Assembly (NCBI GenBank): GCA_964393405.1
Contig: CAYMTR010000012.1
Coordinates: 16,647-80,646, forward strand
Origin: CAYMTR01 sp964393405
Lineage (GTDB): Bacteria; Bacteroidota; Bacteroidia; Bacteroidales; Prolixibacteraceae
Direction: 5' to 3'
DNA length: 64,000 bases
Shown here: piece after piece, positions 17,754 through 27,605 of the stretch
Layout of the letters: each line of letters starts with the position of its first letter
Numbering within the stretch: the first letter of the stretch is position 1
Notes under the pieces: generated by a model
Told to the model about the DNA's origin: nothing
The model's database searches: none
What the model saw: only the letters and a program-made list of their open reading frames with translations
Position numbers and translations under genes: made by a program

Positions 17754-17830
17754 TTGTAAGTTTTTAAACAAATTTAGATATTTTGTCCAAAGCCCTGCAA
17801 TTTATTTTTCGTCCTATATAATTTTGCTGA

Positions 17831-18595
17831 TTAGATATCTTTAAATATATGAAGTGCTGAATAATCAGTTATAAGCTCAATTTCCTTTTCAGGTCGGGAA
17901 TAAACCTCTGATACTTTTTTAAGAATAATCGACAGATAACTGCTTTCATTTCTTTTTCCCCTAAAAGGAACCGGCGCCAGATAAGGAGAATCTGTTTCAA
18001 GAACTATATCTTCAGGTTTTAAGTTAGCAATTAAGGCATCAACACCTGAGTTTTTAAATGTTACAGTTCCTCCAACTCCAATTTTAAAACCTAATTCCAA
18101 TACTTCCCTTGCCTGATCAAGATTTCCGGAGAAACAATGAAATATGCCTTTCATTCCGTTTACATATTCAAGCTTAAGGTTCTTCATAACAACTTCAAAT
18201 GAATCTCTAACATGAATAACAACCGGCATATTTAGCTCTGCGGCTTTTTTAAGTTGCTGGCGGAAAACATACTCCTGTTCAGCAACAAAAGTTTTATCCC
18301 AGTACAAATCAATACCTATCTCCCCTATTCCGGCAAACTTCCTTTTCTGCAACCAGTAGTTAAAAACTTCAAGTTCTTCTTCGAAATCTTCGTTAACCGA
18401 AGTTGGATGTATACCTATCAGCGGGAAACAAAATTCAGGGTAGCCATCTGCAACATCAAGCATTGGCTTTATTGAAGAACTGTCGATATTTGGAGTAATT
18501 ATTTTACTAACACCGGCTTTAAGAGCCCTGTTAATAACATCATCAAGTTCTCCCCTGAAATCTTCTGAATAAATATGTGAATGAGTATCAATCAA
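17831..18595 (-). CDS. TatD-family metal-dependent hydrolase (DNase)
   Basis: A 254-residue TIM-barrel metallohydrolase of the TatD/YcfH family. Metal ligands are visible: DTHSHI at the N-terminus, IGEIGIDLYW, PVVIHVRDS, GIFHCFSG and LETDSPYLAP. Characterised relatives are Mg-dependent 3'-5' exonucleases; the physiological substrate here is not known. The start is TTG at 18595: it alone gives the canonical MIDTHSH beginning, and an in-frame stop lies 15 bases upstream. It shares orientation with ansA. Confidence 0.93.
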   Translation of the reverse strand: MIDTHSHIYSEDFRGELDDVINRALKAGVSKIITPNIDSSSIKPMLDVADGYPEFCFPLIGIHPTSVNEDFEEELEVFNYWLQKRKFAGIGEIGIDLYWDKTFVAEQEYVFRQQLKKAAELNMPVVIHVRDSFEVVMKNLKLEYVNGMKGIFHCFSGNLDQAREVLELGFKIGVGGTVTFKNSGVDALIANLKPEDIVLETDSPYLAPVPFRGKRNESSYLSIILKKVSEVYSRPEKEIELITDYSALHIFKDI

Positions 18596-18804
18596 AGTAA
18601 AAAATTTCTACAAAAGTATTATTTAAGAATATGCTAAAAAAGATTACTGATTTAAGAAAGAGTTATTTATCATTAACTTAATCTATACATAAAATATTAA
18701 TCCCTGATGTTTAACATTTCTGCAAAAGTTTGAAGCACTTCTGATTCGACCGGCTCAGCCTTTGAGAAAGGAAAAAATCAGGCAACGAGAGATAGCAAAT
18801 AGGT

Positions 18805-18876
18805 ACCTCATTCGTACCACATTCGTCCTTTCTCCCTTTATAAAGGGAGAAAGGACGGCTATGGTACCTATGAGGT
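18805..18876. repeat. 72-bp near-perfect hairpin in a 404-bp intergenic region
   Basis: The gap 18596-18999 between divergent genes has no gene but holds a loopless inverted repeat. Arms 18805-18840 and 18841-18876 match at 31 of 36 positions. The inner 32 bp (18825-18856, GTCCTTTCTCCC plus its complement around TTTATAAA) are perfect. The left arm contains an 11-bp direct repeat with one change (ACCTCATTCGT, ACCACATTCGT). There is no T run, so it is not an ordinary terminator. A REP/MITE-like element or cruciform is possible. Confidence 0.85.
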
Positions 18877-18999
18877 GTTATGCAAGTATAGTAGAAACAG
18901 TAATATTTTCTTTATTTTGATCCTTGAGAACATATAATTTAAAAAAATAATGATAATTTGCCGAAAGGAACATTTATCAATATTATCGACATACTTATA

Positions 19000-20001
19000 A
19001 TGGATTTTCAATTAAGAACAGAAGTTGACGTAAGGTTACCGGATTGGGATTTAAACTATCAAACCCCGGCATTTTTCATTGGGTCGTGTTTCTCTGATAG
19101 TATTGGCCGCAAGCTTGAAAAAAGCAAATTCCCAGTGATGCTTAATCCATTCGGAGTATTGTATAATCCTGTTTCTATTTGCAATTCTTTAAATACAATA
19201 ATTGATAAAACAATTATAAGCGAACAAGAATTAATTCAACATGACAAGCTTTACCATTCGTTTTTGTTTCATGGGTCATTTTCAAGTAACTCTTCTGATT
19301 CGGTAATTGATAAATGCAACAAGTCTATTATTGAATCGAATGAATTCCTCAAGAAAAGCAGCTTTATTTTTATTACTTTTGGCACTTCCCGTATTTATAA
19401 ATATACCGAAACAGGGCAAATCGTTTCAAATTGCCACAAAATTCCCGAATCAAGGTTTATACGGTACAGGTTGTCGGTTGCAGAGATTGTAAGCGAATGG
19501 AATTTGTTAATCATAAAGCTTAGGGAGTTTAATCCTGACATAAAGATTGTTTTTACAGTAAGTCCTGTCAGGCATTTTAAGGATGGAGCTCATGAAAATC
19601 AGCTAAGCAAGTCAGTATTGCTACTTGCCATTGATGAAATCATTAAAATAAACTCTGATATACAGTTATGTTATTTCCCTGCATACGAAATTATCAATGA
19701 CGAACTGAGAGATTATAGGTATTATTCTGAGGATATGGTGCATATTTCAGAAACAGGGATTAAATTTGTATTTGAAAAGTTCAAGAATAGTTTTTTTAAT
19801 AAGAAAACTCTTGACTGCTTTAAAGAAATTAATGAAATTGTGAAAGCAAGTGAACACAGGATACTGACTGGAGATCCAGTTTCTCTTAAGAAGTTCAGTA
19901 ACACAATGTTTGCAAAGACTGAAAAGCTAAGTTCTTTATATCCAAATATTAATTTTGGAAAAGAACTTGAACATTTTAGAAATCTTGGTTACATTGAGTA
20001 A
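19000..20001 (+). CDS. GSCFA-domain protein
   Basis: A 333-residue protein with the GSCFA family signature near the N-terminus (FFIGSCFSDSIGRKLEKSKF, then NPFGVLYNP) and further conserved segments FITFGTSRIY and TVSPVRHFKDGAHENQLSKS. The fold is SGNH/GDSL-hydrolase-like, with the GSC serine in the nucleophile position, but no substrate is established for the family. ATG at 19000 is preferred over the in-frame TTG at 18958, because family members begin just before this point. It is followed after 49 bp by the debranching enzyme, so it may be expressed with the glycogen locus. Confidence 0.85.
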   Translation: MDFQLRTEVDVRLPDWDLNYQTPAFFIGSCFSDSIGRKLEKSKFPVMLNPFGVLYNPVSICNSLNTIIDKTIISEQELIQHDKLYHSFLFHGSFSSNSSDSVIDKCNKSIIESNEFLKKSSFIFITFGTSRIYKYTETGQIVSNCHKIPESRFIRYRLSVAEIVSEWNLLIIKLREFNPDIKIVFTVSPVRHFKDGAHENQLSKSVLLLAIDEIIKINSDIQLCYFPAYEIINDELRDYRYYSEDMVHISETGIKFVFEKFKNSFFNKKTLDCFKEINEIVKASEHRILTGDPVSLKKFSNTMFAKTEKLSSLYPNINFGKELEHFRNLGYIE

Positions 20002-20050
20002 TGTTTTTACCTAAATTTATAAAGAGTTTAATCTAAAACAATTTTTGTGA

Positions 20051-22006
20051 ATGAGTTACCTTAAATTTGATAAACAACAGCTTGTTAATCTGGAATATTC
20101 ATTACTGAGGGAAGTGTTGCAAACTAACCATGCCGGCTCGTACAGTTGCACAACATTATCGGGGTGTAATACAAGAAAATATCACGGCTTGCTGATTTGT
20201 CCAAATGAATCGCTGGATGGAGGGAAGCATGTATTACTTTCATCTCTTGATGCGACGATTATTCAGCATGGTGCTGAATTCAATCTAGGCATACATAAAT
20301 ATCAGGGTGAACAATTTGAGCCCAAAGGACATAAATATATACGGGATTTTGAATTTGAAATTATTCCCGTTACAACTTACAGGGTTGGTGGGGTAATTTT
20401 CAAACAGGAAGTACTGCTTGTTGAAGATGCAGAGCAGATACTTATCAAATACACTCTTGTCGAAGCCCATTCACCTACAATACTTCGATTAAAACCGTTC
20501 CTTGCTTTTAGGAACATGCATTCATTATGTCATTCGAACCTATTTGCCAATACTAAATATTCGCCTGCTCAGAATGGGGTTAAAATCAAATTATACGAAG
20601 GCTACCCCGATCTTAGTTTGCAGTTGTCGAAAAAAGCAGAGTATATAGCCAATCCTCACTGGTACTATAATATTGAATATATGAAGGACAGGTCCAGAGG
20701 ATATGAATACCTTGAAGACCAATATGTCCCCGGCTATTTTGAATGTGAAATTAAGAAAGGCGAAAGCATCATTTTTTCAGCATCGACAGAAGAGGTTAAG
20801 CCATCAGAGTTTAAAACAAAATTTTCAGATGGGCTTTGGAATAAGACACCAAGGAACAGCTTTTTCAACTGTCTGCTGAATGCTGCCGATCAATTTGTTA
20901 TAAAGAGACCAACTGTTACTGACATACAAGCAGGATACCCTTGGTACATGGGGAGGGTAAATCAAACTTTTGTAGCCCTTCCGGGCTTATCAATAGCGTT
21001 GAATAATCCTGAACTCATTGAACAAATAATTGACACCAATGTTTCGCGCCTCAGGAATGGGCTTTTCCCGAAGAAATGGGGAAGGTTTGGCTCGGGCTAT
21101 GATTCTGCAGATGCTCCATTATGGTTTATCTGGACAATTCAAAAATTAGTAGAAGAGCTTGGAGGAAGAAAGAAAGTCTGGGAAAAATACAAAAGCACGT
21201 TCACTGAAATATTGAATGCATACAAAAATGGTACTGAATTTAATATAAAAATGAATGATGAAGGCCTGATATGTACTGATTACAACGGAACAGCACTTAC
21301 ATGGATGAATGCTTATGCATTTGGTAAACCTGTAACACCAAGATATGGATGTCCGGTTGAAATTAATGCCCTATGGTACAACGCAATTTGTTTTGTATTA
21401 GAATTGGCAACTGAAGTAAACGACAAAACATTTACCAAAGTATGGAAAGAATTGATGGCTACAGTTGGAGAATCATTCAGAAGAGCATTCTGGAATGAAG
21501 AAAAGGGTTATTTGGCCGATTATTGTTATTATGGAGAAAAAAACTGGATGGTACGCCCAAACCAGATAATTGCAACTGCGTTAAAATATTCTCCTTTGAC
21601 GAAGGAGATGAAGAAATCAATATTAAGTATTGCCAAGAAAGATCTTCTTACTCCCCGGGGATTGAGGACTCTCTCACCAAGAGATGAAAATTATTCAGCA
21701 AATTACGAAGGGAATGAAGAACAAAGGGAGCAAGCCATACATCAAGGCACTGTTCACCCGTGGTTAATAGGATTCTTCATAGAAGGATATCTGCTTGTTC
21801 ACCAACAGGGCGGTTTATCGTTTACAAAAACAATAATGGAAGGTTTCGAAGAAGAGATGAACAGCCATTGTATTGGGACCATCTCTGAACTTTACAATGG
21901 GAATCCGCCACACACTGGCAAAGGAGCCATTTCGCAAGCATGGAACATAGGTGAACTGCTCCGGGCCTACGATATAATTGATAAATGTGAAAACAAAGCC
22001 TTTTAG
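20051..22006 (+). CDS. glycogen debranching enzyme, amylo-alpha-1,6-glucosidase type (GH133)
   Basis: A 651-residue cytoplasmic enzyme that removes alpha-1,6 branch points of glycogen. The N-terminal beta-sandwich domain begins LEYSLLREVLQTNHAGSYSCTTLSGCNTRKYHGLL, typical of the archaeal/bacterial GDE family. The C-terminal (alpha/alpha)6 barrel contains DIQAGYPWYMGRVNQTFVALPG, SADAPLWF, WMNA and GTVHPWLIGFFIEGY. It is followed with a 1-bp gap by the GT4 gene, so translation is tightly coupled in a debranching - synthase - GH57 run. Confidence 0.93.
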   Translation: MSYLKFDKQQLVNLEYSLLREVLQTNHAGSYSCTTLSGCNTRKYHGLLICPNESLDGGKHVLLSSLDATIIQHGAEFNLGIHKYQGEQFEPKGHKYIRDFEFEIIPVTTYRVGGVIFKQEVLLVEDAEQILIKYTLVEAHSPTILRLKPFLAFRNMHSLCHSNLFANTKYSPAQNGVKIKLYEGYPDLSLQLSKKAEYIANPHWYYNIEYMKDRSRGYEYLEDQYVPGYFECEIKKGESIIFSASTEEVKPSEFKTKFSDGLWNKTPRNSFFNCLLNAADQFVIKRPTVTDIQAGYPWYMGRVNQTFVALPGLSIALNNPELIEQIIDTNVSRLRNGLFPKKWGRFGSGYDSADAPLWFIWTIQKLVEELGGRKKVWEKYKSTFTEILNAYKNGTEFNIKMNDEGLICTDYNGTALTWMNAYAFGKPVTPRYGCPVEINALWYNAICFVLELATEVNDKTFTKVWKELMATVGESFRRAFWNEEKGYLADYCYYGEKNWMVRPNQIIATALKYSPLTKEMKKSILSIAKKDLLTPRGLRTLSPRDENYSANYEGNEEQREQAIHQGTVHPWLIGFFIEGYLLVHQQGGLSFTKTIMEGFEEEMNSHCIGTISELYNGNPPHTGKGAISQAWNIGELLRAYDIIDKCENKAF

Positions 22007-22007
22007 C

Positions 22008-23318
22008 ATGAAAGTATTAATGTTCGGATGGGAATTCCCTCCCCATATTTCAGGAGGATTAGGCACAGCTTGTTATGGGCTTACGAAAGGTCTGTCGACC
22101 TTTAAGGACATTGAAGTAACATTTGTTGTCCCAAAAGCTTATGGAGATGAAGATCAGTCGTCGATGCGGCTGATAGGAGCCGGAGATGTATCAATTACCA
22201 AGAAGAAAATATTCTTTGATGACACCCAATACAAAATCGACTATTACGAAGTAGATTCTGAAATTGTACCATATACTGATCCTGAAGAGTTTTGGAAATT
22301 AAAAAATGCAAAACATTCAAGCCGCACGCAGTTTGTAGAGACCGATGATTTTGGAAAATTAAAATTCACCGGGAAATACGGATCAGGGCTTATCAATGAG
22401 ATTTATAACTATGCTATTGTAGCCGAAACGATTGCGCAAGAGAATGAATTTGACATCATACATGCACACGACTGGCTGGCCTACCCTGCAGGAATAGCTG
22501 CCAAAAGGGTTTCAGGCAAACCGCTAGTGATACATGTCCACGCCACAGACTTCGACAGAAGCGGTGGAAGTGTCAACCCTCAGGTTTATGCAATGGAGAG
22601 AGAAGGGATGGAAGCTGCAGACAAAATAATAACTGTAAGCAACCTGACCAAGCAGATTGTGGTTGAGAAGTATGGAATAGATCCTCGGAAAGTTATAACA
22701 GTTTACAATGCAGTTGAACCTGTAAACCTTGAAAAGAAACAAGCTTTGAAGAAAGGGATGGACGATAAAATTGTCACCTTTCTGGGAAGAATAACAATGC
22801 AAAAAGGTCCGGAATACTTTATTGAAGCTGCATATAAAGTATTAAAAAAGACCAAGAACGTAAGATTTGTAATGGCAGGAAGCGGTGATATGATGAATGC
22901 AATGATCCGTCGTGCAGCACAACTAAAAATAACAGATCATTTTCATTTTACGGGATTCCTTAAAGGGGATGATGTTTTCCACATGTTCAAGATGAGCGAT
23001 GTATATGTTATGCCCTCGGTATCAGAACCTTTTGGAATTTCTCCATTAGAGGCGATGCAATCGGATGTTCCTGTAATAATTTCAAAACAGTCGGGTGTAG
23101 CAGAAATACTTACGCATGCCATAAAAATTGATTTCTGGGATGTAAATGCCATGGCTGATGCTATATATGCCATTGTAAAATATCCTGCGTTATCAGCTGA
23201 ATTTAAGAAACACGGGAGGGTTGAAGTAGACAACCTACAGTGGAAGAATTCTGCCAAACATGTACGTGACATTTATATAGGTGCCATAAAATCAGCTAAT
23301 AAGAATAAAAAGAATTGA
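22008..23318 (+). CDS. GT4 glycosyltransferase, glycogen/starch synthase-like
   Basis: A 436-residue GT-B retaining glycosyltransferase. The N-terminal domain starts MFGWEFPPHISGGLGTACYGL, the donor-loop region of starch/glycogen synthases. The C-terminal domain has VTFLGRITMQKGPEYFIEA and the EX7E motif SEPFGISPLEAMQSDVP. It probably elongates alpha-1,4-glucan from a nucleotide sugar. The GDP- or UDP-glucose preference is not evident, and it is shorter and less canonical than GlgA. ATG at 22008 is preferred to an upstream in-frame alternative at 21978, which would overlap the debranching gene. Confidence 0.88.
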   Translation: MKVLMFGWEFPPHISGGLGTACYGLTKGLSTFKDIEVTFVVPKAYGDEDQSSMRLIGAGDVSITKKKIFFDDTQYKIDYYEVDSEIVPYTDPEEFWKLKNAKHSSRTQFVETDDFGKLKFTGKYGSGLINEIYNYAIVAETIAQENEFDIIHAHDWLAYPAGIAAKRVSGKPLVIHVHATDFDRSGGSVNPQVYAMEREGMEAADKIITVSNLTKQIVVEKYGIDPRKVITVYNAVEPVNLEKKQALKKGMDDKIVTFLGRITMQKGPEYFIEAAYKVLKKTKNVRFVMAGSGDMMNAMIRRAAQLKITDHFHFTGFLKGDDVFHMFKMSDVYVMPSVSEPFGISPLEAMQSDVPVIISKQSGVAEILTHAIKIDFWDVNAMADAIYAIVKYPALSAEFKKHGRVEVDNLQWKNSAKHVRDIYIGAIKSANKNKKN

Positions 23319-23353
23319 TCCTTGATAAAAAGTAACTTAAAGAATATTAAAGC

Positions 23354-24733
23354 ATGAAGACTATTTGCTTATACTTTCAGGTCCATCAGCCGTTCCGTTA
23401 CAGGCGTTACCGTTTTTTTGATATCGGAAATGACCATTATTACTATGATGACTATGCGAATGAAACAATATTACAGAAGGTAGCCATAGATTGTTACCTA
23501 CCTGCAAATAAAATTTTACTTGAAGCAATCAAGAAAAATAAGGGAAAATTCAAAGTTGCATTCTCATTATCAGGTATTGCGCTTGAGCAATTTGAGCTTT
23601 ATGCACCCGAAGTTCTTGATTCGTTCAAAGAACTTGCAAAAACCGGATGTGTTGAATTTTTGTCTGAAACGTATTCACATTCACTTGTGTCGTTGAAAAG
23701 CAAAGAGCTTCTGCAAGCACAAATTAACAAGCATGACGACCTTATTGAAAAATATTTTGGGGCAAGACCTACAGTATTTCGAAATACTGAGCTTATCTAT
23801 TCTGATGATATTGGTAATATGGTAAGTGAGATAGGATTTAAAGGGATGCTGACTGAAGGTGCGAAGCATATTCTTGGTTGGAAGAGCCCTAATTTTCTAT
23901 ACAATAACGCCATCAATCCAAGACTTAAAATATTGATGCGAAACTTTAAGCTCAGTGATGATATATCATTTAGGTTCTCTAACAGTTCATGGTCAGAATA
24001 TCCATTAACAACAGAAAAGTTAACAAATTGGATATTAAAATCAGACCCGAAGGAAGAAGTATACAATATTTTTATGGATTACGAAACCTTTGGGGAACAT
24101 CAGAAATCATCGACAGGAATTTTAGAGTTTCTGCGTGAATTTCCAAATACTGCATTAAAGACAAAGTCCTTAAGTTTCTCAACCCCTTCAGATGTTATCG
24201 AAAACTTGCAACCGGTTTCGATGGTGCATGTAATGTATCCTATTTCATGGGCTGATGAAGAAAGAGACTTATCGGCATGGTTGGGTAACGACCTTCAGGA
24301 AGAAGCATTTAATAAATTATACTCTCTCCAGCACCGAATTGAAAGATGCAAAGATGAAGATTTAATAAGGGACTGGGAATATTTGCAAATAAGTGACCAT
24401 TTCTATTACATGTGCACTAAGTTCTTCTCAGATGGAGAAGTACACAAATATTTCAATCCTTACGAATCGCCCTATGAAGCATTTATGAATTATATGAACG
24501 TTCTCAGCGACTTTGCTTTAAGGTTGGACAAGATAGTACCTGAAAATGAGACAGCTGAAAAGATATCTTCACTTCAGAGGGTAATCGAAGAAAGAGAAAA
24601 GAAGATCAAAATGCTTGAGTATGAAGTCAAAAATTTAACACTAAAGAATAAAGCACCCAAAATCACTTCTGCACCCGATAAACAAACAGAAAAGAAAAGT
24701 GTTATAAAGACAGAGAAAAAGAACAAAAAGTAA
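23354..24733 (+). CDS. GH57 glycoside hydrolase (alpha-amylase/4-alpha-glucanotransferase family)
   Basis: A 459-residue GH57 enzyme without signal peptide. Family features are visible: LYFQVHQPFRYRRYRF at the start, CVEFLSETYSHSL, FRNTELIY, GFKGMLTEGA and the catalytic-Asp region FMDYETFGEHQ near residue 240. The last 50 residues form a coiled coil and Lys-rich tail (SLQRVIEEREKKIKMLEYEVKN). GH57 members are alpha-amylases or 4-alpha-glucanotransferases; which applies here is not decidable from sequence. It lies 35 bp after the GT4 gene and should act on intracellular glycogen. Confidence 0.92.
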   Translation: MKTICLYFQVHQPFRYRRYRFFDIGNDHYYYDDYANETILQKVAIDCYLPANKILLEAIKKNKGKFKVAFSLSGIALEQFELYAPEVLDSFKELAKTGCVEFLSETYSHSLVSLKSKELLQAQINKHDDLIEKYFGARPTVFRNTELIYSDDIGNMVSEIGFKGMLTEGAKHILGWKSPNFLYNNAINPRLKILMRNFKLSDDISFRFSNSSWSEYPLTTEKLTNWILKSDPKEEVYNIFMDYETFGEHQKSSTGILEFLREFPNTALKTKSLSFSTPSDVIENLQPVSMVHVMYPISWADEERDLSAWLGNDLQEEAFNKLYSLQHRIERCKDEDLIRDWEYLQISDHFYYMCTKFFSDGEVHKYFNPYESPYEAFMNYMNVLSDFALRLDKIVPENETAEKISSLQRVIEEREKKIKMLEYEVKNLTLKNKAPKITSAPDKQTEKKSVIKTEKKNKK

Positions 24734-24856
24734 AATTTATTAATTTTTAATAAGCTATTTAATTATATAATAGAGTTTTTCAAAAAATTTTATTCTTTTT
24801 GTCATGCAGTAAAAGTTCTGTAGGTTTATCGTTTAGAATACACAAATAATTAGCAC

Positions 24857-24882
24857 ATTAATTATCAAGATTGATAATTAAT
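24857..24882. promoter_or_regulatory. perfect palindromic operator candidate upstream of glgP
   Basis: ATTAATTATCAA and its exact complement TTGATAATTAAT are separated by GA (12-bp arms, 2-bp spacer). It ends 33 bp before the phosphorylase start, in a 182-bp gap, where a repressor or activator would act. The binding protein is unknown. Confidence 0.6.
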
Positions 24883-24915
24883 TGTTTGAATTTCATATTA
24901 ATTAAAATAATTTAA

Positions 24916-27483
24916 ATGAAAGAAGGAGTAAGGTTTATTGAAAGGCATTTTTCCGCCAATCCTAACTGGAAAAAATTAATCGTTGAGTCAAATCTTCCCC
25001 AAAGTCTTAATCCTTTGAAAGAAATATCAAGAAATCTTTGGTGGACATGGAATTCAAAGGCCAGGGAGCTTTTCGAATATATTGATCCGGAGATATGGGA
25101 AGAATCAGCACATAATCCAATTGTCCTTCTTGGAGAAGTAAATTACGGACGCTTTATTGAACTTGAAAATGATGAAGAATTCAAGTACAGGTTGGATTGG
25201 GTTTATGCAGACCTTAAAAATTACCTTGCAGAAAGAAGTTCAACAGAGGGAAACAAAATAGCGTATTTCAGTATGGAATACGGGATCCATGATAGTCTGA
25301 AAATATTTTCAGGAGGATTGGGAGTTTTAGCCGGTGATTATTTAAAAGAAGCATCCGATTCAAAAATGAATATGATAGGAATTGGATTGCTATACAGATT
25401 TGGATATTTTAAACAAACCCTTAACAATAGAGGGGAACAGATAGCAAACTATGAAGCTGAGGAATTTTCAAAGATTCCTGTTCAGCCTGTAATGATAGAC
25501 GGAAAGTGGCTTTCAGTGCATGTCGACTATCCGGGCAGAAGATTGAAAGCTAAAGTATGGCAGGTAGATGTCGGCAGCATTAAGCTATACTTGTTAGATG
25601 CTGATTTAGAAGACAATAGAGAAGAGGATCGTTTTGTTACTCACCACCTTTACGGGGGCAACAATGAAAACCGTTTGAAGCAGGAAATTTTACTAGGCTT
25701 CGGTGGGATAAGGGTATTAAACGCTTTAGGATTTGAAGCTGATGTGTATCATTGTAATGAAGGACATGCTGCTTTTATCATATTAGAAAGGATGATGTCA
25801 CTGATACAAAACCACAACCTCACATTCAATGAAGCTAAGGAAGTGGTAAAAGCATCAACACTATTTACAACTCATACACCTGTTCCGGCCGGGCATGATG
25901 CCTTCCATGTTGATTTGTTAAAATCATATATTGGAGATATTCCTGAAAAACTTCAGTTATCGTGGGATGAGTTTGTTCAGTTTGGCAAAGCATACCCTAC
26001 TGAAGATCACTTCAATATGAGTTATCTTGCAGCTAATATATCACAGAATATAAACGGTGTGAGCAAGCTACATGGAGATGTAAGTAAAGAAATATTGAAA
26101 GATCTCTATCCAGGCTATCTTGCTGAAGAATTACACATTGGATATGTAACCAACGGAGTACATTATTCAACATGGACAGCAAAAGAGTGGAAAGAGCTTC
26201 ACAAGAAATATTTCGGTAGAAATTTCCCTGAAACCCAAAGCGACAACAAAGTATGGCAAAAGATCCATGACGTTCCGGATGAAGAGATTGCCAACGTAAA
26301 ACAAAAGCTTAAAATAAAACTTATAGAATATATAAAACAGCGCTTTGCTGACAACTGGATTACCAGAAATGAAAATCCGAAGCTTATCAATGACGCTTTA
26401 AGCCAATTTAATCCAAATGCATTGACAATTGGTTTTGCAAGAAGATTTGCAACATACAAAAGAGCCTATCTTCTATTTAAGAATCTTGAAAGGCTTAACG
26501 AGATTGTAAATCATCCTGAGCATCCGGTTCAATTTATTTTTGCAGGCAAGGCCCATCCGGCTGATAAAGGAGGTCAAGATCTAATAAAATATATTGTCGA
26601 AATATCAAAGCGTCCTGAATTCATAGGTAAAATAATGTTCATTCAGAATTATGATATGAATCTTGCCAAAATGATGTTACAGGGAGTAGACATATGGATG
26701 AACACCCCTACCCGTCCGTTAGAAGCATCGGGCACCAGTGGCGAGAAGGGAGTAATGAACGGTACAGTCCATTTTTCAGTACTCGATGGATGGTGGGTTG
26801 AAGGATACAATCCTGAAGCAGGTTGGGCGCTTCCAATGGAGCAATCATTTGACGTACCTGAATTCCAGGATGAACTTGATGCTGAAACAATTTATAACAT
26901 ATTAGAACAAGAAATAATACCTGCATACTACAAGAAGAACAAAAAGGGTGTATCTGAGAACTGGGTATCGTATGTAAAAAATACAATTTCGGAAGTTGCA
27001 CCAAACTTCACTATGCGCCGTCAGTTAAACGATTATATAAGCAAGTTTTACAATCCGCAAGCTGATCGTTACCGCTTGCTTAAGAAGGATGATTTTGCAG
27101 TAGCAAAAGAGATTTCTGACTGGAAAGGAAAGATTGTTGAAAAATGGGATGGTATTAAACTTGTTGAAGCATCAATTGAACACGGTATCAATCATACATA
27201 CAAAATAGGAGAGAACCATCCGGCACAGATTACTCTTGATTTAAATGGTCTGTCAGTTGAAGAGGTTGGTGTAGAAATTGTTATTTCAGAAAAAATTGAA
27301 GAAAAGATTGTTTTCATTGAAAAACATGAGTTCAGCATATTGAGTTCTGAAAATAACCTTTGCACGTACAATCTTGACTTAACGATAAATAATCCCGGAA
27401 ATTATGGATATGGAATAAGAGTTTTCCCAAAGAATCCTCTGCTTCCTAACAGGTACGACTTTAAGTATTTACACTGGGTATAG
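24916..27483 (+). CDS. glgP: alpha-glucan (glycogen) phosphorylase
   Basis: An 855-residue GT35 enzyme of the short archaeal/bacterial type that releases glucose-1-phosphate from glycogen. The N-terminal DUF3417-like part (LKEISRNLWWTWNSKARELFEYI) is followed by AYFSMEYGIHDSLKIFSGGLGVLAGDYLK, VYHCNEGHAAFIILER, TTHTPVPAGHDAF and VTNGVHYSTW. The PLP-lysine region is LEASGTSGEKGVMNG near residue 617. The C-terminal roughly 100 residues form an extra beta-rich segment. It lies 182 bp after the GH57 gene, with its own palindromic operator candidate. Confidence 0.96.
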   Translation: MKEGVRFIERHFSANPNWKKLIVESNLPQSLNPLKEISRNLWWTWNSKARELFEYIDPEIWEESAHNPIVLLGEVNYGRFIELENDEEFKYRLDWVYADLKNYLAERSSTEGNKIAYFSMEYGIHDSLKIFSGGLGVLAGDYLKEASDSKMNMIGIGLLYRFGYFKQTLNNRGEQIANYEAEEFSKIPVQPVMIDGKWLSVHVDYPGRRLKAKVWQVDVGSIKLYLLDADLEDNREEDRFVTHHLYGGNNENRLKQEILLGFGGIRVLNALGFEADVYHCNEGHAAFIILERMMSLIQNHNLTFNEAKEVVKASTLFTTHTPVPAGHDAFHVDLLKSYIGDIPEKLQLSWDEFVQFGKAYPTEDHFNMSYLAANISQNINGVSKLHGDVSKEILKDLYPGYLAEELHIGYVTNGVHYSTWTAKEWKELHKKYFGRNFPETQSDNKVWQKIHDVPDEEIANVKQKLKIKLIEYIKQRFADNWITRNENPKLINDALSQFNPNALTIGFARRFATYKRAYLLFKNLERLNEIVNHPEHPVQFIFAGKAHPADKGGQDLIKYIVEISKRPEFIGKIMFIQNYDMNLAKMMLQGVDIWMNTPTRPLEASGTSGEKGVMNGTVHFSVLDGWWVEGYNPEAGWALPMEQSFDVPEFQDELDAETIYNILEQEIIPAYYKKNKKGVSENWVSYVKNTISEVAPNFTMRRQLNDYISKFYNPQADRYRLLKKDDFAVAKEISDWKGKIVEKWDGIKLVEASIEHGINHTYKIGENHPAQITLDLNGLSVEEVGVEIVISEKIEEKIVFIEKHEFSILSSENNLCTYNLDLTINNPGNYGYGIRVFPKNPLLPNRYDFKYLHWV

Positions 27484-27605
27484 AACTTTTGATCAGAGGA
27501 ATTTATTCTCTCAATTGATTTAAAAAAGCACTTCTGCTTCTGTAGGTATTATCAACAGATAATAAAATTGTTATTTTTGTTACATAACAACTAAATCTAT
27601 TGACA

